A DNA stretch of 40,210 nucleotides from Rhodospirillales bacterium (GTDB lineage: Bacteria; Pseudomonadota; Alphaproteobacteria; Rhodospirillales; Defluviicoccaceae): NCBI GenBank assembly GCA_016712375.1, contig JADJRE010000025.1:1-40210 (forward strand). The letters are read 5' to 3'. Made by a program: the position numbers and the translations under genes. Positions 19,494-28,009 of this stretch are shown here, piece after piece. Position 1 is the stretch's first letter; every line of letters begins with the position of its first letter. The notes under the pieces are model-generated. The model did not search any database. It was not told the DNA's origin and worked only from the letters and a program-made list of their open reading frames with translations.

Positions 19494-20998
19494 GGGCGGA
19501 CCTCCAGCAGGGCGTCGAAGCTGGCGAGCTCGGTGAGGGCGACCGGCACGTCGTCGGGCAGCGACCGTCGTCTGGGCTCGAGGCGCGGCTTCAGCGTTCG
19601 CGCCTCCGGCAGGCGGCCATCGGCGAGTTCCCCGGCGATCAGCAGGGCGAGTTCGGCTTCGCAGGCCTCGTCATGGGCGAGCCAGAGAAGCTCGACCATG
19701 CGGCGGCAGGCGTCGCGCCTGGGCAGCGCCTCCGACAGGGCGCTCCAGGCGGCGGCGTATTCGGTGCGCGGGAACAGGCCGTCGCGATAGACCGAGCCGG
19801 CCAGCGCGTGGGGCTTGCGGCGCAGGGCGTGGATGACATGGTGGTAGTCGACCTGATGGACGCGGACGCCATTGGGTCGACCGCGGCGGCGGGGGTGGCT
19901 GACGACACGGGTGGCGCCGAGGAAGGCCTCGATGCGGTCGTCGTAGATGTGGACCCGCAGGCGCTGGCCGATCAGCCGCGACGGCGCGCTGTAGAAGACG
20001 CTGTGGACGAGGAAGCCGCCGGTCCTGGTGACGCGGACGACGGCCTCGGTGAAGTCGGTGGCGCGGCGGGCGGGCAGCGGACGCAGCGCCGTCGCCTCGA
20101 GGCGCACCGCGTCCTCCCGGCGGCGATTGCGGCGGGCGACGAGCTGGTCGACGAAGCGGCGCCAGTCGGCGGCGTCGTCGAAATCGCGGCAGCCGCGCAG
20201 GATCAGCGCCTGGTCGAGCGCGGTCTTGAGGTGGCGGTTGTGGGACTCCACCGATCCGTTCTCGTGCGCCTCGCCGGGATTGCAGCGGCTGGCGAGCAGC
20301 CCGTAGTGGGTGCTGAACCCCTCGTAGCGCACGGTGACGTCCTTCGCCGCCTCCGCGTCGAGATTGCGGTAGGCGGCCGACAGGCTGTCGGTGCGGTGCT
20401 CGCCCGGCACGCCACCGAGCGACCACAGCGCATTCTGGAGGTTCTCGGCGAGCGCCGTGAAGCTCTCGCCGCCGGTCACCACGGCGGCATGTTCCCAACC
20501 GCTGTAGGCCAGGACGAAGTGGTAGAGCCGGTGCGGGAGCGGCGCGCCGGCGATGGTGACGCCGAGCTCGGTGGTGTCGGTGAAGTCCGACAGCGCCATG
20601 CGGCCCGGCTCCGAGGTCTGGCGGAAGATCACGTCGCGGGCGGCGCCATTGAGCGCACGCCAGTCGCGCACGCGGCGTTCCACCGTCCGGCGGACGCGGT
20701 CGTCGGCGAAGGCGTCCGGGTCGGTCATCTGCAGATGGCGCAGCAGCGTCACCGCCTGCACGGCGGGGTCGCGCTGCAGGATCGGCAGCAGCACCGTCTC
20801 CCACACCGCCTCGAGCGGATCGGGAACGGTGCGCCCGCGCTCGGGCTGGCGCTGGGACGGCAGGCGGGGATCCGTGTCGATCCGGCGCGCGGTGCGCTCG
20901 CTGAAGCCCGCCCGGGCAGCGGCGGCGCACTGACTGTAGCGATGTCGGTCTTTCATGTACGATCTCACTTGCTGGTCGGTGATGGGTTTGCCCGGCAC
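19490..20998 (-). CDS. istA: IS21 transposase IstA
   Basis: DDE transposase of 502 residues. An N-terminal helix-turn-helix region (QCAAAARAGFSERTARRI, about 24-41) precedes the catalytic core: first Asp in LSDFTDTTELGVTI, second in GEHRTDSLSAAY, Glu in NGSVESHNRHLK. The C-terminal part has the IS21 beta-barrel segment RRATDFTEAVVRVTRTGGFL. Length is usual for the family. Frame is intact and coupled to istB. Unlike the surrounding remnants this element carries no visible lesion, so it is probably the most recent arrival. Confidence 0.93.
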   Translation of the reverse strand: MPGKPITDQQVRSYMKDRHRYSQCAAAARAGFSERTARRIDTDPRLPSQRQPERGRTVPDPLEAVWETVLLPILQRDPAVQAVTLLRHLQMTDPDAFADDRVRRTVERRVRDWRALNGAARDVIFRQTSEPGRMALSDFTDTTELGVTIAGAPLPHRLYHFVLAYSGWEHAAVVTGGESFTALAENLQNALWSLGGVPGEHRTDSLSAAYRNLDAEAAKDVTVRYEGFSTHYGLLASRCNPGEAHENGSVESHNRHLKTALDQALILRGCRDFDDAADWRRFVDQLVARRNRRREDAVRLEATALRPLPARRATDFTEAVVRVTRTGGFLVHSVFYSAPSRLIGQRLRVHIYDDRIEAFLGATRVVSHPRRRGRPNGVRVHQVDYHHVIHALRRKPHALAGSVYRDGLFPRTEYAAAWSALSEALPRRDACRRMVELLWLAHDEACEAELALLIAGELADGRLPEARTLKPRLEPRRRSLPDDVPVALTELASFDALLEVRP

Positions 20999-21168
20999 GT
21001 CGGGACCTCCGTTTGGTCACGGAGATCCCCGTCGTACCGACCCGCAGCGGCCAGCACCCGCACCCCGCCCCCCCGAGGAAGACGAGCGCCGCTGTCTCCA
21101 GCCTACGGCCGGGCTACGCCCGACCTCCGGCTGGAGACAGCGGCCAAGATGGCTGTCGGCGTCGGACA

Positions 21169-22608
21169 AGATGGTTGTCGCTGATCAAGGCTGTGATCGA
21201 CCGAGACCGACCGGTTTCGAACCGCCCGCTTCAGGGCCATCACGGTTGCCGCACGAAAGCAGCCGAGCGCCGCTACCCGATCCGGCTGATCGATCAAGCC
21301 CTGCCACGACGGGCCGAACGGTTGGGAAACATCGTCTGGCAAGGCGGTGGCGGACGACGCGGCGACTGCATCGAGCGTCGCGAAAGCGACAGCGAGCCGA
21401 TGGTCGGCGGGTATCACGAATTCCGCCGCACGCGCCGTCTTCAGGAGCCGGGCGAGCTGCGCAGAGTTCCGTCCCAGTTCCCGGCGAATGGCGGCGACCT
21501 GGGTCGCCTCGCGCTCCGGTTCGAACGGTGCGATCAGGCCGCGCAGCCGCGAGCGCAATTCGGCGACCTCGAGCGTCTCGTCACCCGCCAGCCCCGCGAG
21601 ATCGTCGAGAAGCTGACGGAACCGTCGGAGTCGGCTTGTCCTCGCTTCTTCAGCACGTTCTCGGGCGCCGCGCCACAAGGCTGCGATCCGGTGATCGAGG
21701 AGGGTGAGGCTGGCGTCCGTCACGCGCAGCAACGTCAGGCGCAGGAAGCAGGCGACCTCGATCGTCCGATGCGGGTCCTTGATCCGTGCCAGCGCCGTGG
21801 GCTTGCGCGACATCAGCCGTCTGGCGAAATGCTCCAGCCCTGCGAGCGGCAGATCGGGCAGGACGAGCCGGTTCGCGGCCAATTCCTTCAGAAAACCGAC
21901 CTTCTCGATCTGCTCCTCGAGGCCTTTGGCGCCCTTGCTCGACGGCACGGCGCCGAGCCATTCGAAGTGGCTGACCCTACCGCCCTCGACGGGCGCCAGC
22001 AGCCGTGACACCCAGGTCTCACGCTCGGCCGGCGCCGCTGCAGCGATGGTCTTGAACAGGGCCTGCTCGTGGTGCCGCCGCGCGGCGATCACTTGCCGCC
22101 GGATGTCCCGCTCACGGAGCAGAAGATAATGATGCTCGACGAGCCAGATGCGGGCTCGGGACATCAGCTCGGCCTGGTCGAACACGGCTGCCGCTTCCCG
22201 GCGAAGATAGGCCACCAGCCCGCGCTCGGCATGTGGGCTGGGCACCGTACGTCCGAGTAGCCGGAGGGCCGCCTCATGATGCTCGAACAAGGTCCGTCGG
22301 CGCCGGCGATAAAACGCTCGGACCGAGGCAATCCGTGGCGGAACGCAATCGAGGTGCCGCCCGAGATGATCGAGGATCGCCGGGGGAATGAGCTCGACCG
22401 AGTTGAGCGTACGGCCGGTCATCTTGAGGAAGCCCATGTGGAGGGCGAGCGCCAGCCGGTTCAAGGGTCCCCTGCGTTCTCGAACCGAGGCCAGCTCGCC
22501 TTGGTCGAGCGTGAAGAAATGCTCGATCTCAAGCGCCGATAGGATGGCCGGAAACCGGTCGTCCCCGAGGTATCGATGCTCCCATCGGCTCATCGGGCCC
22601 TTCTTCAT
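21169..22608 (-). pseudogene. tnpA: Tn3-family TnpA, N-terminal half only (DUF4158)
   Basis: The preserved part starts at MKKGPMSRWEHRYLGDDRFP (Met at 22608; a second Met at 22593 is possible) and carries the DUF4158 DNA-binding region (LDQGELASVRERRGPLNRLA, LGRHLDCVPPR). It runs to LKRAVRNRSVSVDHSLDQ, where the right end of the IS21 element begins. About 475 of the usual 950-1,000 residues remain and the DDE catalytic domain is gone, so no transposition activity is expected from this copy. It is divergent from tnpR across a res-like region, the classic Tn3 layout. Confidence 0.88.
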
Positions 22609-22684
22609 CGGGCTGGCGGCAGGGTCCGGAATTGCTGCGCTCCCATGATCACAGTGTCGTCGCCAGCTAATGGCTGTCGTCGAT

Positions 22685-22805
22685 ATCGCCATTCCGGCGA
22701 TGCGCAAACGATCGTCTGCGCAGCGGAAAATCGAGACAAGCGGAAACAAGGACTTGCCTCGCGCGAAATCCTGTTGCCAAATTGCAGCCAAAGGCAACAG
22801 GATTT
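22685..22805. promoter_or_regulatory. Putative res site and tnpA/tnpR operator
   Basis: Three inverted repeats lie between divergent tnpA and tnpR. They are ATCGCC-N5-GGCGAT at 22685-22701, GCGCAAACGATCGTCTGCGC (near-perfect palindrome) at 22702-22721, and a perfect 13-bp pair AAATCCTGTTGCC / GGCAACAGGATTT at 22766-22778 and 22793-22805. Three resolvase-binding subsites of this kind are the norm for Tn3 res; the last also sits directly before the tnpR ATG and could act as an operator. Confidence 0.55.
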
Positions 22806-22818
22806 TACGACACTCGCC

Positions 22819-23400
22819 ATGCTGCTCGGCTACGCTCGCGTATCGAAGGCCGACAATCAGGACACCGCCGCCCAGGTCGGTGCCCTCGAGGCGGCCGGCT
22901 GCACGCGGGTCTACGAGGAGAGGGCCTCCGGCGGACGTTGGGATCGGCCCGAGCTACATCGCCTGCTCGACCGTCTGCGCGAAGGCGACGCGCTCGTCGT
23001 CTGGAAACTCGACCGCCTGTCGCGCTCGCTCAAGGATCTGCTGCATCTCCTGGAGAAGATCGACGCCGCGGGAGCCGGCTTCCGCTCCTTGACCGAGGCG
23101 ATCGACACCTCGGGCCCGGCGGGACGCATGATGATGCAGATGCTCGGCGCCTTCGCCGAGTTCGAGCGCGCCATGGTTCGGGAGCGGACCCGCGCGGGTC
23201 TGAAGGCGGCTCGCGAACAGGGTCGCAGGGCGGACGGCGTCCTAAGCTCATGCCGCATCAGAAGAGCGAAATTCTCGGCATGCTCGCCGCCGGGCGCAGC
23301 GGCGCCGATGTCGCCCGCATCTTCCGGGTCCATCGCGCAACCATCAGCCGCATCGCCGCCGAGGCAAGGGCCACGCCCCGGCCCAAAGTCTGTCCCCTCT
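22819..23400 (+). CDS. tnpR: Serine resolvase TnpR, frameshift before the HTH
   Basis: Serine recombinase that resolves Tn3 cointegrates. The start is MLLGYARVSKADNQD, with the catalytic Ser9, followed by LVVWKLDRLSRSLKDL and GAFAEFERAMVRERTRAGLKAA, all standard. A one-base loss near 23230 shifts the frame; the other frame gives GGRRPKLMPHQKSEIL and then the helix-turn-helix SGADVARIFRVHRATISRIA. The true end is uncertain because that frame stays open to 23543 with no resolvase-like sequence after about 23390. A catalytic domain without its HTH would result if the shift is real. Confidence 0.85.
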
Positions 23401-23536
23401 CGCGACGGGGTGACCGGACGGCAGTCGATCCAACTCGCTTCGCCACGTGCCCTTGGCCACCCACGGCCGTGCATCGCGATAAAAAAGCTGAATCTTTCGT
23501 GATATCAACAGGTTACCCATCAGTTTCCAGGGCAAC

Positions 23537-23598
23537 CCCTTGAAATCAAACACTTTCCAGAACGGCACTTTTGGTGCGTAGGTTACGGAAAGGCCAGG
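23537..23598 (-). repeat. Right copy of imperfect inverted repeat pair
   Basis: Reverse complement begins TGGCCTTTCCGTAACC, then ACGCACCAAAAGTGCCGTTC, matching the copy at 17874-17930 in inverted orientation with about 26 of the first 30 positions shared. It lies about 140 bp beyond the resolvase HTH, where the end of a Tn3-type element would be expected. Confidence 0.5.
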
Positions 23599-23914
23599 AC
23601 GAACAGCACCTTGTCGAGCGAGGTGTGCAGTGCGCCGGGGTCGACGATCGCCGCGCCGCCGGTCTCACCACGCGCGCTGCTTCGCCCGGACGACTTCGTC
23701 TCGACAGGTTTCTGTTCGCCGTTCGGTACACCGCTCGGCAGGAGGCGGGAGAATACACCGCGCATTGTTTTCAGTCTCATCCTCCCAGTACACACCAAAA
23801 CGCGTGCATCAACTAATGATAATCGCGTATTCGGGTTAACGCTCGTTGAAGATCAAGTCGGTCAACGACGGAGGGCTCACGCGGCGATGCGAGATCCGGC
23901 AGATCGTATCGAGC
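23599..23914. other. No recognisable gene
   Basis: A minus-strand open frame of 71 codons (23583-23798, ending SLDKVLFVLAFP) overlaps the inverted repeat; I do not recognise it and it may be a chance frame or a gene tail. A short AT-richer patch (23805-23845, TAATGATAATCGCG) interrupts the GC-rich sequence. Nothing else is supported. Confidence 0.3.
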
Positions 23915-24102
23915 CCGCGCACTCCGATCACGGGGACGACGTAATCGGTGACCACGACACGGCGTTCTTCGCCGCTACCCTTCCGGCGAGGGAGACCGTC
24001 GACCAGGCCGGAGGTTCACCGCGACGCTCGCCAACCCCGGCACCTACGGGTGTTTCTGCTGGCTGCACCCGCACGCGCGCGGCGTGGTGATGGTGTGCTG
24101 AC
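23915..24102 (+). pseudogene. Decayed cupredoxin (blue-copper-like) gene
   Basis: Two frames joined near 24013 give VIGDHDTAFFAATLPARETV and FTATLANPGTYGCFCWLHPH then ARGVVMVC and a stop at about 24102. This matches the C-terminal half of plastocyanin-like proteins, where a Cys-x2-His-type loop binds copper: here Cys and the following His-Pro-His are kept. No start, signal peptide or N-terminal His region can be read upstream in any frame. It is probably a remnant; a badly shifted but living gene cannot be excluded. Confidence 0.5.
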
Positions 24103-24524
24103 CAAGGCATAGTTCGCCCCGACGCTCTGGGCGATGACGATCGTCGATAGCGGCGCGACTATCTGGATGGCAACGGAGCGTCGGTGGGGGATGGGACGAT
24201 GTCGCTGGGTTGCTGCCGCAGGGAGAGCAGCCCGACCGGATAGGCGAGTCCGGCGGCAGCGCGATTCCCTGAAGGAAATGCGTCGTCTGGTGCCCACGGC
24301 CGAGCGGCTATGTGGCTGGCTTTTTCTTGCCAGGAGGGAATCTTCCCCTGCCCGGCCGACACGCGACCGATCACCAGACGAGGCTGTACATGAAGTTCCG
24401 ACACGCCGCCCGTCGCGGCAGCAAAGCGCTCATTGAGCACCTCCACCGCCCTGAAGGAGAATTTTCAGGTGTTGTCTGCTCGATCGGGCGGAGATCAACG
24501 AGGCGTCGCACGCCACAACGCGGC
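24103..24524. other. About 420 bp with no supported gene
   Basis: Open frames here are short, mutually overlapping and lack family signatures. A weak minus-strand resemblance to PAP2 phosphatases (APDDAFPSGN) is too small to call. No repeat or strong promoter pattern was seen. Confidence 0.4.
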
Positions 24525-25069
24525 TCAGCCATTCTCGGACCCGACCTTCGGAGCATTACGTCGTGAGAGGATATCTTCCGCGAGTTCCGTCCGCAGAGCG
24601 CTGCAGTTTTCGCGGATTGTCCCATAGTCGGCTTCGGCGACCGCGCCGGTCCGATGATCCGCGAGCACGGCGTTGATCGATTTTTGAACGGCGAAGTACG
24701 CGTCCCTGGCACCGGTGGAGAGGAACAGGCCACCGCGCTTGAAGTACCAGTCGCGAAGATCGAGTGTGAACTGTTGCAAGTCGCGGTACTCCAGCGCGGT
24801 GTTCCACGGCCACATCGGCAACAGTCCGGTGTTCTCCCAAAGCTCGGCGTACACGGCGATCCGCCGGGTCCGGAGGTCGGTATCGACCGCGCTGGCAAAG
24901 GCGAATGTCGTCTTGTTGCGATCCTCAATCCGCCGCAACCGGCTCTCGACGACTTTCGTCGCGCCGTCGGCGATCTTCTCGGTCACCGTCTTGCCGAGGA
25001 ACAGCGCCGTGGCCAGGACGGCCGCCCCGCCGCCGATCCCGCTCAAGATTTCCGACCAGGGAAGTCCAT
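24525..25069 (-). CDS. Hypothetical protein with N-terminal hydrophobic segment
   Basis: I do not recognise this family. The protein is about 180 residues: a hydrophobic stretch GGGAAVLATALFLG at the N-terminus, a basic helical segment (KVVESRLRRIEDRNKTTFAF), then a soluble part rich in Trp and Tyr (YAELWENTGLLPMWPW, RDWYFKRGGLFLS). A single membrane anchor with a cytoplasmic domain is likely. The frame as written begins at a TTG at 25046. The ATG at 25069 has a strong AGAGGAG site but reads out of frame; one extra A in AAA near 25050 would join it as MDFPGRKILSGIGGG. It follows the HNH gene by 22 bp, so the two may form an operon. Confidence 0.6.
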
Positions 25070-25091
25070 CGGCCGCACCTCTCCTCTTTGA

Positions 25092-25645
25092 TCAGAGTTG
25101 ATCCACTATAGGCCGTCGCTGCGATCGATCTTTCGCTTCCCGCAGCGCCGCGAGTCGCCAGATTCTGCGAGTCCCGGCCGCGACTGTCATCCGCCAGTTC
25201 GGCGCGGCCGGGCGTCGTCGCTCGAGGAATAGGTCGCCCAGCGCCCGGCGCCGCCGATAGATGATCCGCGAATGCGCCAGATGATACGGCCGGTCGTGCA
25301 GCATGTGGCAGCCCTGGTAGTGTCCGCGCAGGTTGCGCAGGCGGTTGTTGCGCGGATCGTGGTCGAGGTGCGCGGGGGCGAGAACCAGGCCTCGTCCGCA
25401 GCCTTACCATCTGCTCGAGATCCGGCCAGCGGGCGAGCCGGCCCCGGCTCTCGCGCCAGGTGCCCTGCGCCGCATCGAACCAGCGTCCGTCCGGCAGGAA
25501 GCACACGGTCGTCCCGTGCGGCCGGCCGCAGCCGTGGCAGGTGCCACCGACGCGCTCGAAGCGAACCTGCAGGCTGAGCTCCCGCCAGTGGCGGGATAGA
25601 GGTTGCGCAGTTCGCGACGGGTCGGGTGTCGAGTTCGTGCAACGG
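25092..25645 (-). CDS. HNH endonuclease-like protein, frameshifted
   Basis: Joined frames give RHWRELSLQVRFERVGGTCH, GCGRPHGTTV, a central DGRWFDAAQGTWRESRGR, then HLDHDPRNNRLRNLRGHYQG and CHMLHDRPYHLAHSR. The zinc knuckle CHGCGRPH plus the HLDHDPxNN...CHxxHD motif is the HNH fold of a small alphaproteobacterial nuclease family. Changes are needed near 25392 and in a CCC run near 25588 (RELRNLYP to RHWREL). The true start lies upstream of 25640 and is unclear. The role is unknown: it could be a free-standing homing-type or defence nuclease. The downstream hypothetical membrane protein is its only partner. Confidence 0.65.
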
Positions 25646-25927
25646 CAAGACGGTTATTGGCTTTGGTCGCACAATGGAACCGGTCAACCGGCTCTTGTTC
25701 CTTGTATGGACTATTCTAATCGTGGAGACCACAAGTGTTGTTTAAGACAGTCGTTCATTTGTATGGAGAACTGTTTCTCCGGCCATCTGAGCATGCTCCC
25801 AAGCGTGGGTGGCGTTGCTCGCGTCGACGCCTCGTGAAGCGACGTTGTGCCGATGGCCAAAAAAATCTGCTGCCGCCGGAGCCGCGTGCACGGCTCGCCG
25901 CATGAGGAGCTCGCAGTCCCTCTGGCA
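25646..25927. other. Intergenic gap between HNH gene and diguanylate cyclase end
   Basis: The 280 bp are AT-richer around 25690-25780 (TTCTAATCG, GTTGTTTAAGACAG), consistent with a promoter for the minus-strand HNH gene. I see no defined -35/-10 pair and no gene. Confidence 0.35.
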
Positions 25928-27983
25928 TCACTCCCCGTACGCGCACACCGAATAGTTGTCGGCGAAAACGCTCACCACGCCGCGCCCGTCGCGTTTGGAG
26001 AGGTACATGGCGGTGTCGGCGTGCTGGAGCACCTCGTCGGCGGTATCGCCGTGTTCCGGGAAACTGGCGACGCCGACGCTGGCGCCGACGAACAACTCGC
26101 GACCGGCGATGTGAAACGGCGCCGCGATGACCTGGACGATACGCTCGGCTACGTGTTTGGCGACGGAAAGGATCGGTATCCCAGGCAGGATCAGGACGAA
26201 CTCGTCGCCACCCAGGCGCGCGACGGTATCGCCGTCGCGTGTGCCAGACGCCAGCCGGCGCGCCGCTTCCTGTAACAGCGCGTCACCGATGGCGTGCCCG
26301 AACGTATCGTTGATTTTCTTGAAGCGATCGAGGTCGACGTAAGTATGCCGACCCGGCAACCGTCGCGCCGCGCAATTCGGATTGCATCGTCCAGGCGCTC
26401 CAGCGCGAACGACCGGTTCGGCAGCTTCGTCAGAGAATCGTAGCTCGCCTGCATTTGTAGCTTGGCCTCGAACTGCTTCCGCAGGGTGATATCCACCACG
26501 CTCGTCTGCAGCGCCTGCCAGCCTTGCCACGGGATCAGGTTCAACTGGACCAGCAGGCAAATCTCCGAGCCGTCCTGCTTGCGGCCGCGCGCTTCGAAAG
26601 ACGATGACGATGCGGCAGCGTCTGAAACGGCACGCGGGTCGTGCCTGCGCCATTCATTCCCCGGCCACAACACCTCGCAGCGCTCGATCGAAGTGACGTC
26701 TTCGGGCCGGGCGTAGCCGAAGATCTCCGCGAATGCCTGATTGACGAACACCGGCACGCCAGCTTGCTCGATGCAGATCCCGATCAGCGATGTTTCGACG
26801 AGCGAGCGGAAGCGCACTTCGCTGGCACGAAGCGCCTCCTCTGCCGCTTTTCGATCGGTGATGTCGGACTGGACTCCCACAAAATGGGTGATTTCATCAC
26901 CTTCTTTCACCGGCGATATCAGGACACTCGCCCAGTATAAAGACCCGTCCTTTTTTTTATTGCAGATTTCGCCCCGGAACTCTTGCCCTGACATGACTGC
27001 CGCCCACATGTCCTGATAAAGAGCACCCGCGGTCAATCCGGACTGCCAAATCCTCGGATTGCGCCCAACACCTCGTCGGCATCATAGCCGGTCAGAGCGC
27101 AAAAACTGGAGTTCACGTATTCTATGCACCCAGTTGCATCTGTGAGGATTACAGCGGCAGAACTTTGTTGCAGCGCCTGCGATAGCGTTCTAATTTTAAC
27201 TTCGCTATTACGTGATTCGGTGACGTCTTCTATAAAAATTAGGGCGTATTGTATATGACCTATTCGAAAAACACTGCTAGAAAGACGAACGATTTTGATT
27301 TGTCCGTCAGTTCGTACGAACGAGGTCTCGATGTCCTGCGATGATCCTTTCCGTATGAGTTCGTCACGCCAAGCCTCCCGCCGGGCAGTGGATTCCCAGC
27401 ATCCGAGTTCCGTGGATGTGCGGCCGATGATCGCGGGCTTCGGCAGACCGAGCAGGCGGCACATCGCCTCGTTGACATTGACGAAACATCCGTCTGCGAG
27501 GCGGGTGATGCCCATGGCGCCTGACGACGTTTCGAATGCGAGGTGCAGACACTGTTCCGCATGGCGCAGCCGACGTTCGGCCTCGACCTGTGCGGACACG
27601 TTGCACCCGGTTCCCCGATAACCGAGAAACCCGCCGGCTTCGTCGAAGACGGGCACGCCGCTGACGCTCAGGTAATTGTCATGCCCGTCCGGCGTGCGGA
27701 TCTTGTACCGGAAGTCGCGGAAGGGCCGTCGTGCCTTCAGGCACCGATTGTGTTCTTTCCACTTCGCCCGATCATCGTCATCGTCGCCGATCTGCGCCCT
27801 CGTGCGTCCGATCAGCGAACTGGTGGGCACGCGTATGCAGGCGTCCGCCCGTTCTGAGAACCAGATGAAGCGCAGTTCGGCATCCATCTCCCAGAACCAT
27901 TCCGAACTCGCCGTGGCGAAATCGTGCAGCCGGCGCTCGCGTTGCTCGAGAGCGCCCGCGGTTGAATCACTGTTCTCGATCAT
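25928..27983 (-). CDS. Diguanylate cyclase with three PAS domains, two frameshifts
   Basis: Makes c-di-GMP from GTP in response to signals read by PAS domains. From the start MIENSDSTAGALEQRERR the order is PAS (about 20-130, WFWEMDAELRFIWFS), PAS (about 140-260, MGITRLADGCFVNVNEAM), PAS/PAC (about 270-400, YVNSSFCALTGYDADEV ... FVGVQSDITDRK), PAS (about 400-510, VPVFVNQAFAEIFGY) and GGDEF (about 520-680). The active motif RLGGDEF is intact, and RDGD five residues before it forms an inhibitory I-site. No EAL domain follows. The changes are one lost A near 27055 (GANPRIWQSG) and one lost T near 26345 (YVDLDRFKKIND). It begins 27 bp after the chemoreceptor gene. Confidence 0.88.
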
Positions 27984-28009
27984 CACGCGTCCTCCCGGCG
28001 ACGAGTTGA

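Larger units (their letters stand above)
18572..21168 (-). mobile_element. IS21-family insertion sequence with istA and istB
   Basis: A complete element of about 2.6 kb. The left end reads TCTTGTCCGTGAGCGTCAGC then CAAGTTGGCCG; the reverse complement of the right end reads TCTTGTCCGACGCCGACAGC then CATCTTGGCCG. These are imperfect terminal inverted repeats with the TGT...ACA tips expected for IS21. No convincing 4-8 bp target duplication is visible at the two edges. The flanks are different genes: a DUF1612-like remnant on the left and Tn3 tnpA on the right, which implies a deletion or recombination next to the element. Confidence 0.8.

Noticed and set aside
18348..19790. Long plus-strand open frames over istA/istB and over the nar genes.
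   Set aside because: They are antisense shadows with Arg/Ala/Gly-rich or repetitive composition and no family motif.
24159..24446. Possible PAP2-type phosphatase remnant on the minus strand (ARPWAPDDAFPSGN).
   Set aside because: Only one motif of about 14 residues, with PSGN instead of PSGH, and no membrane segments or second motif in any frame.
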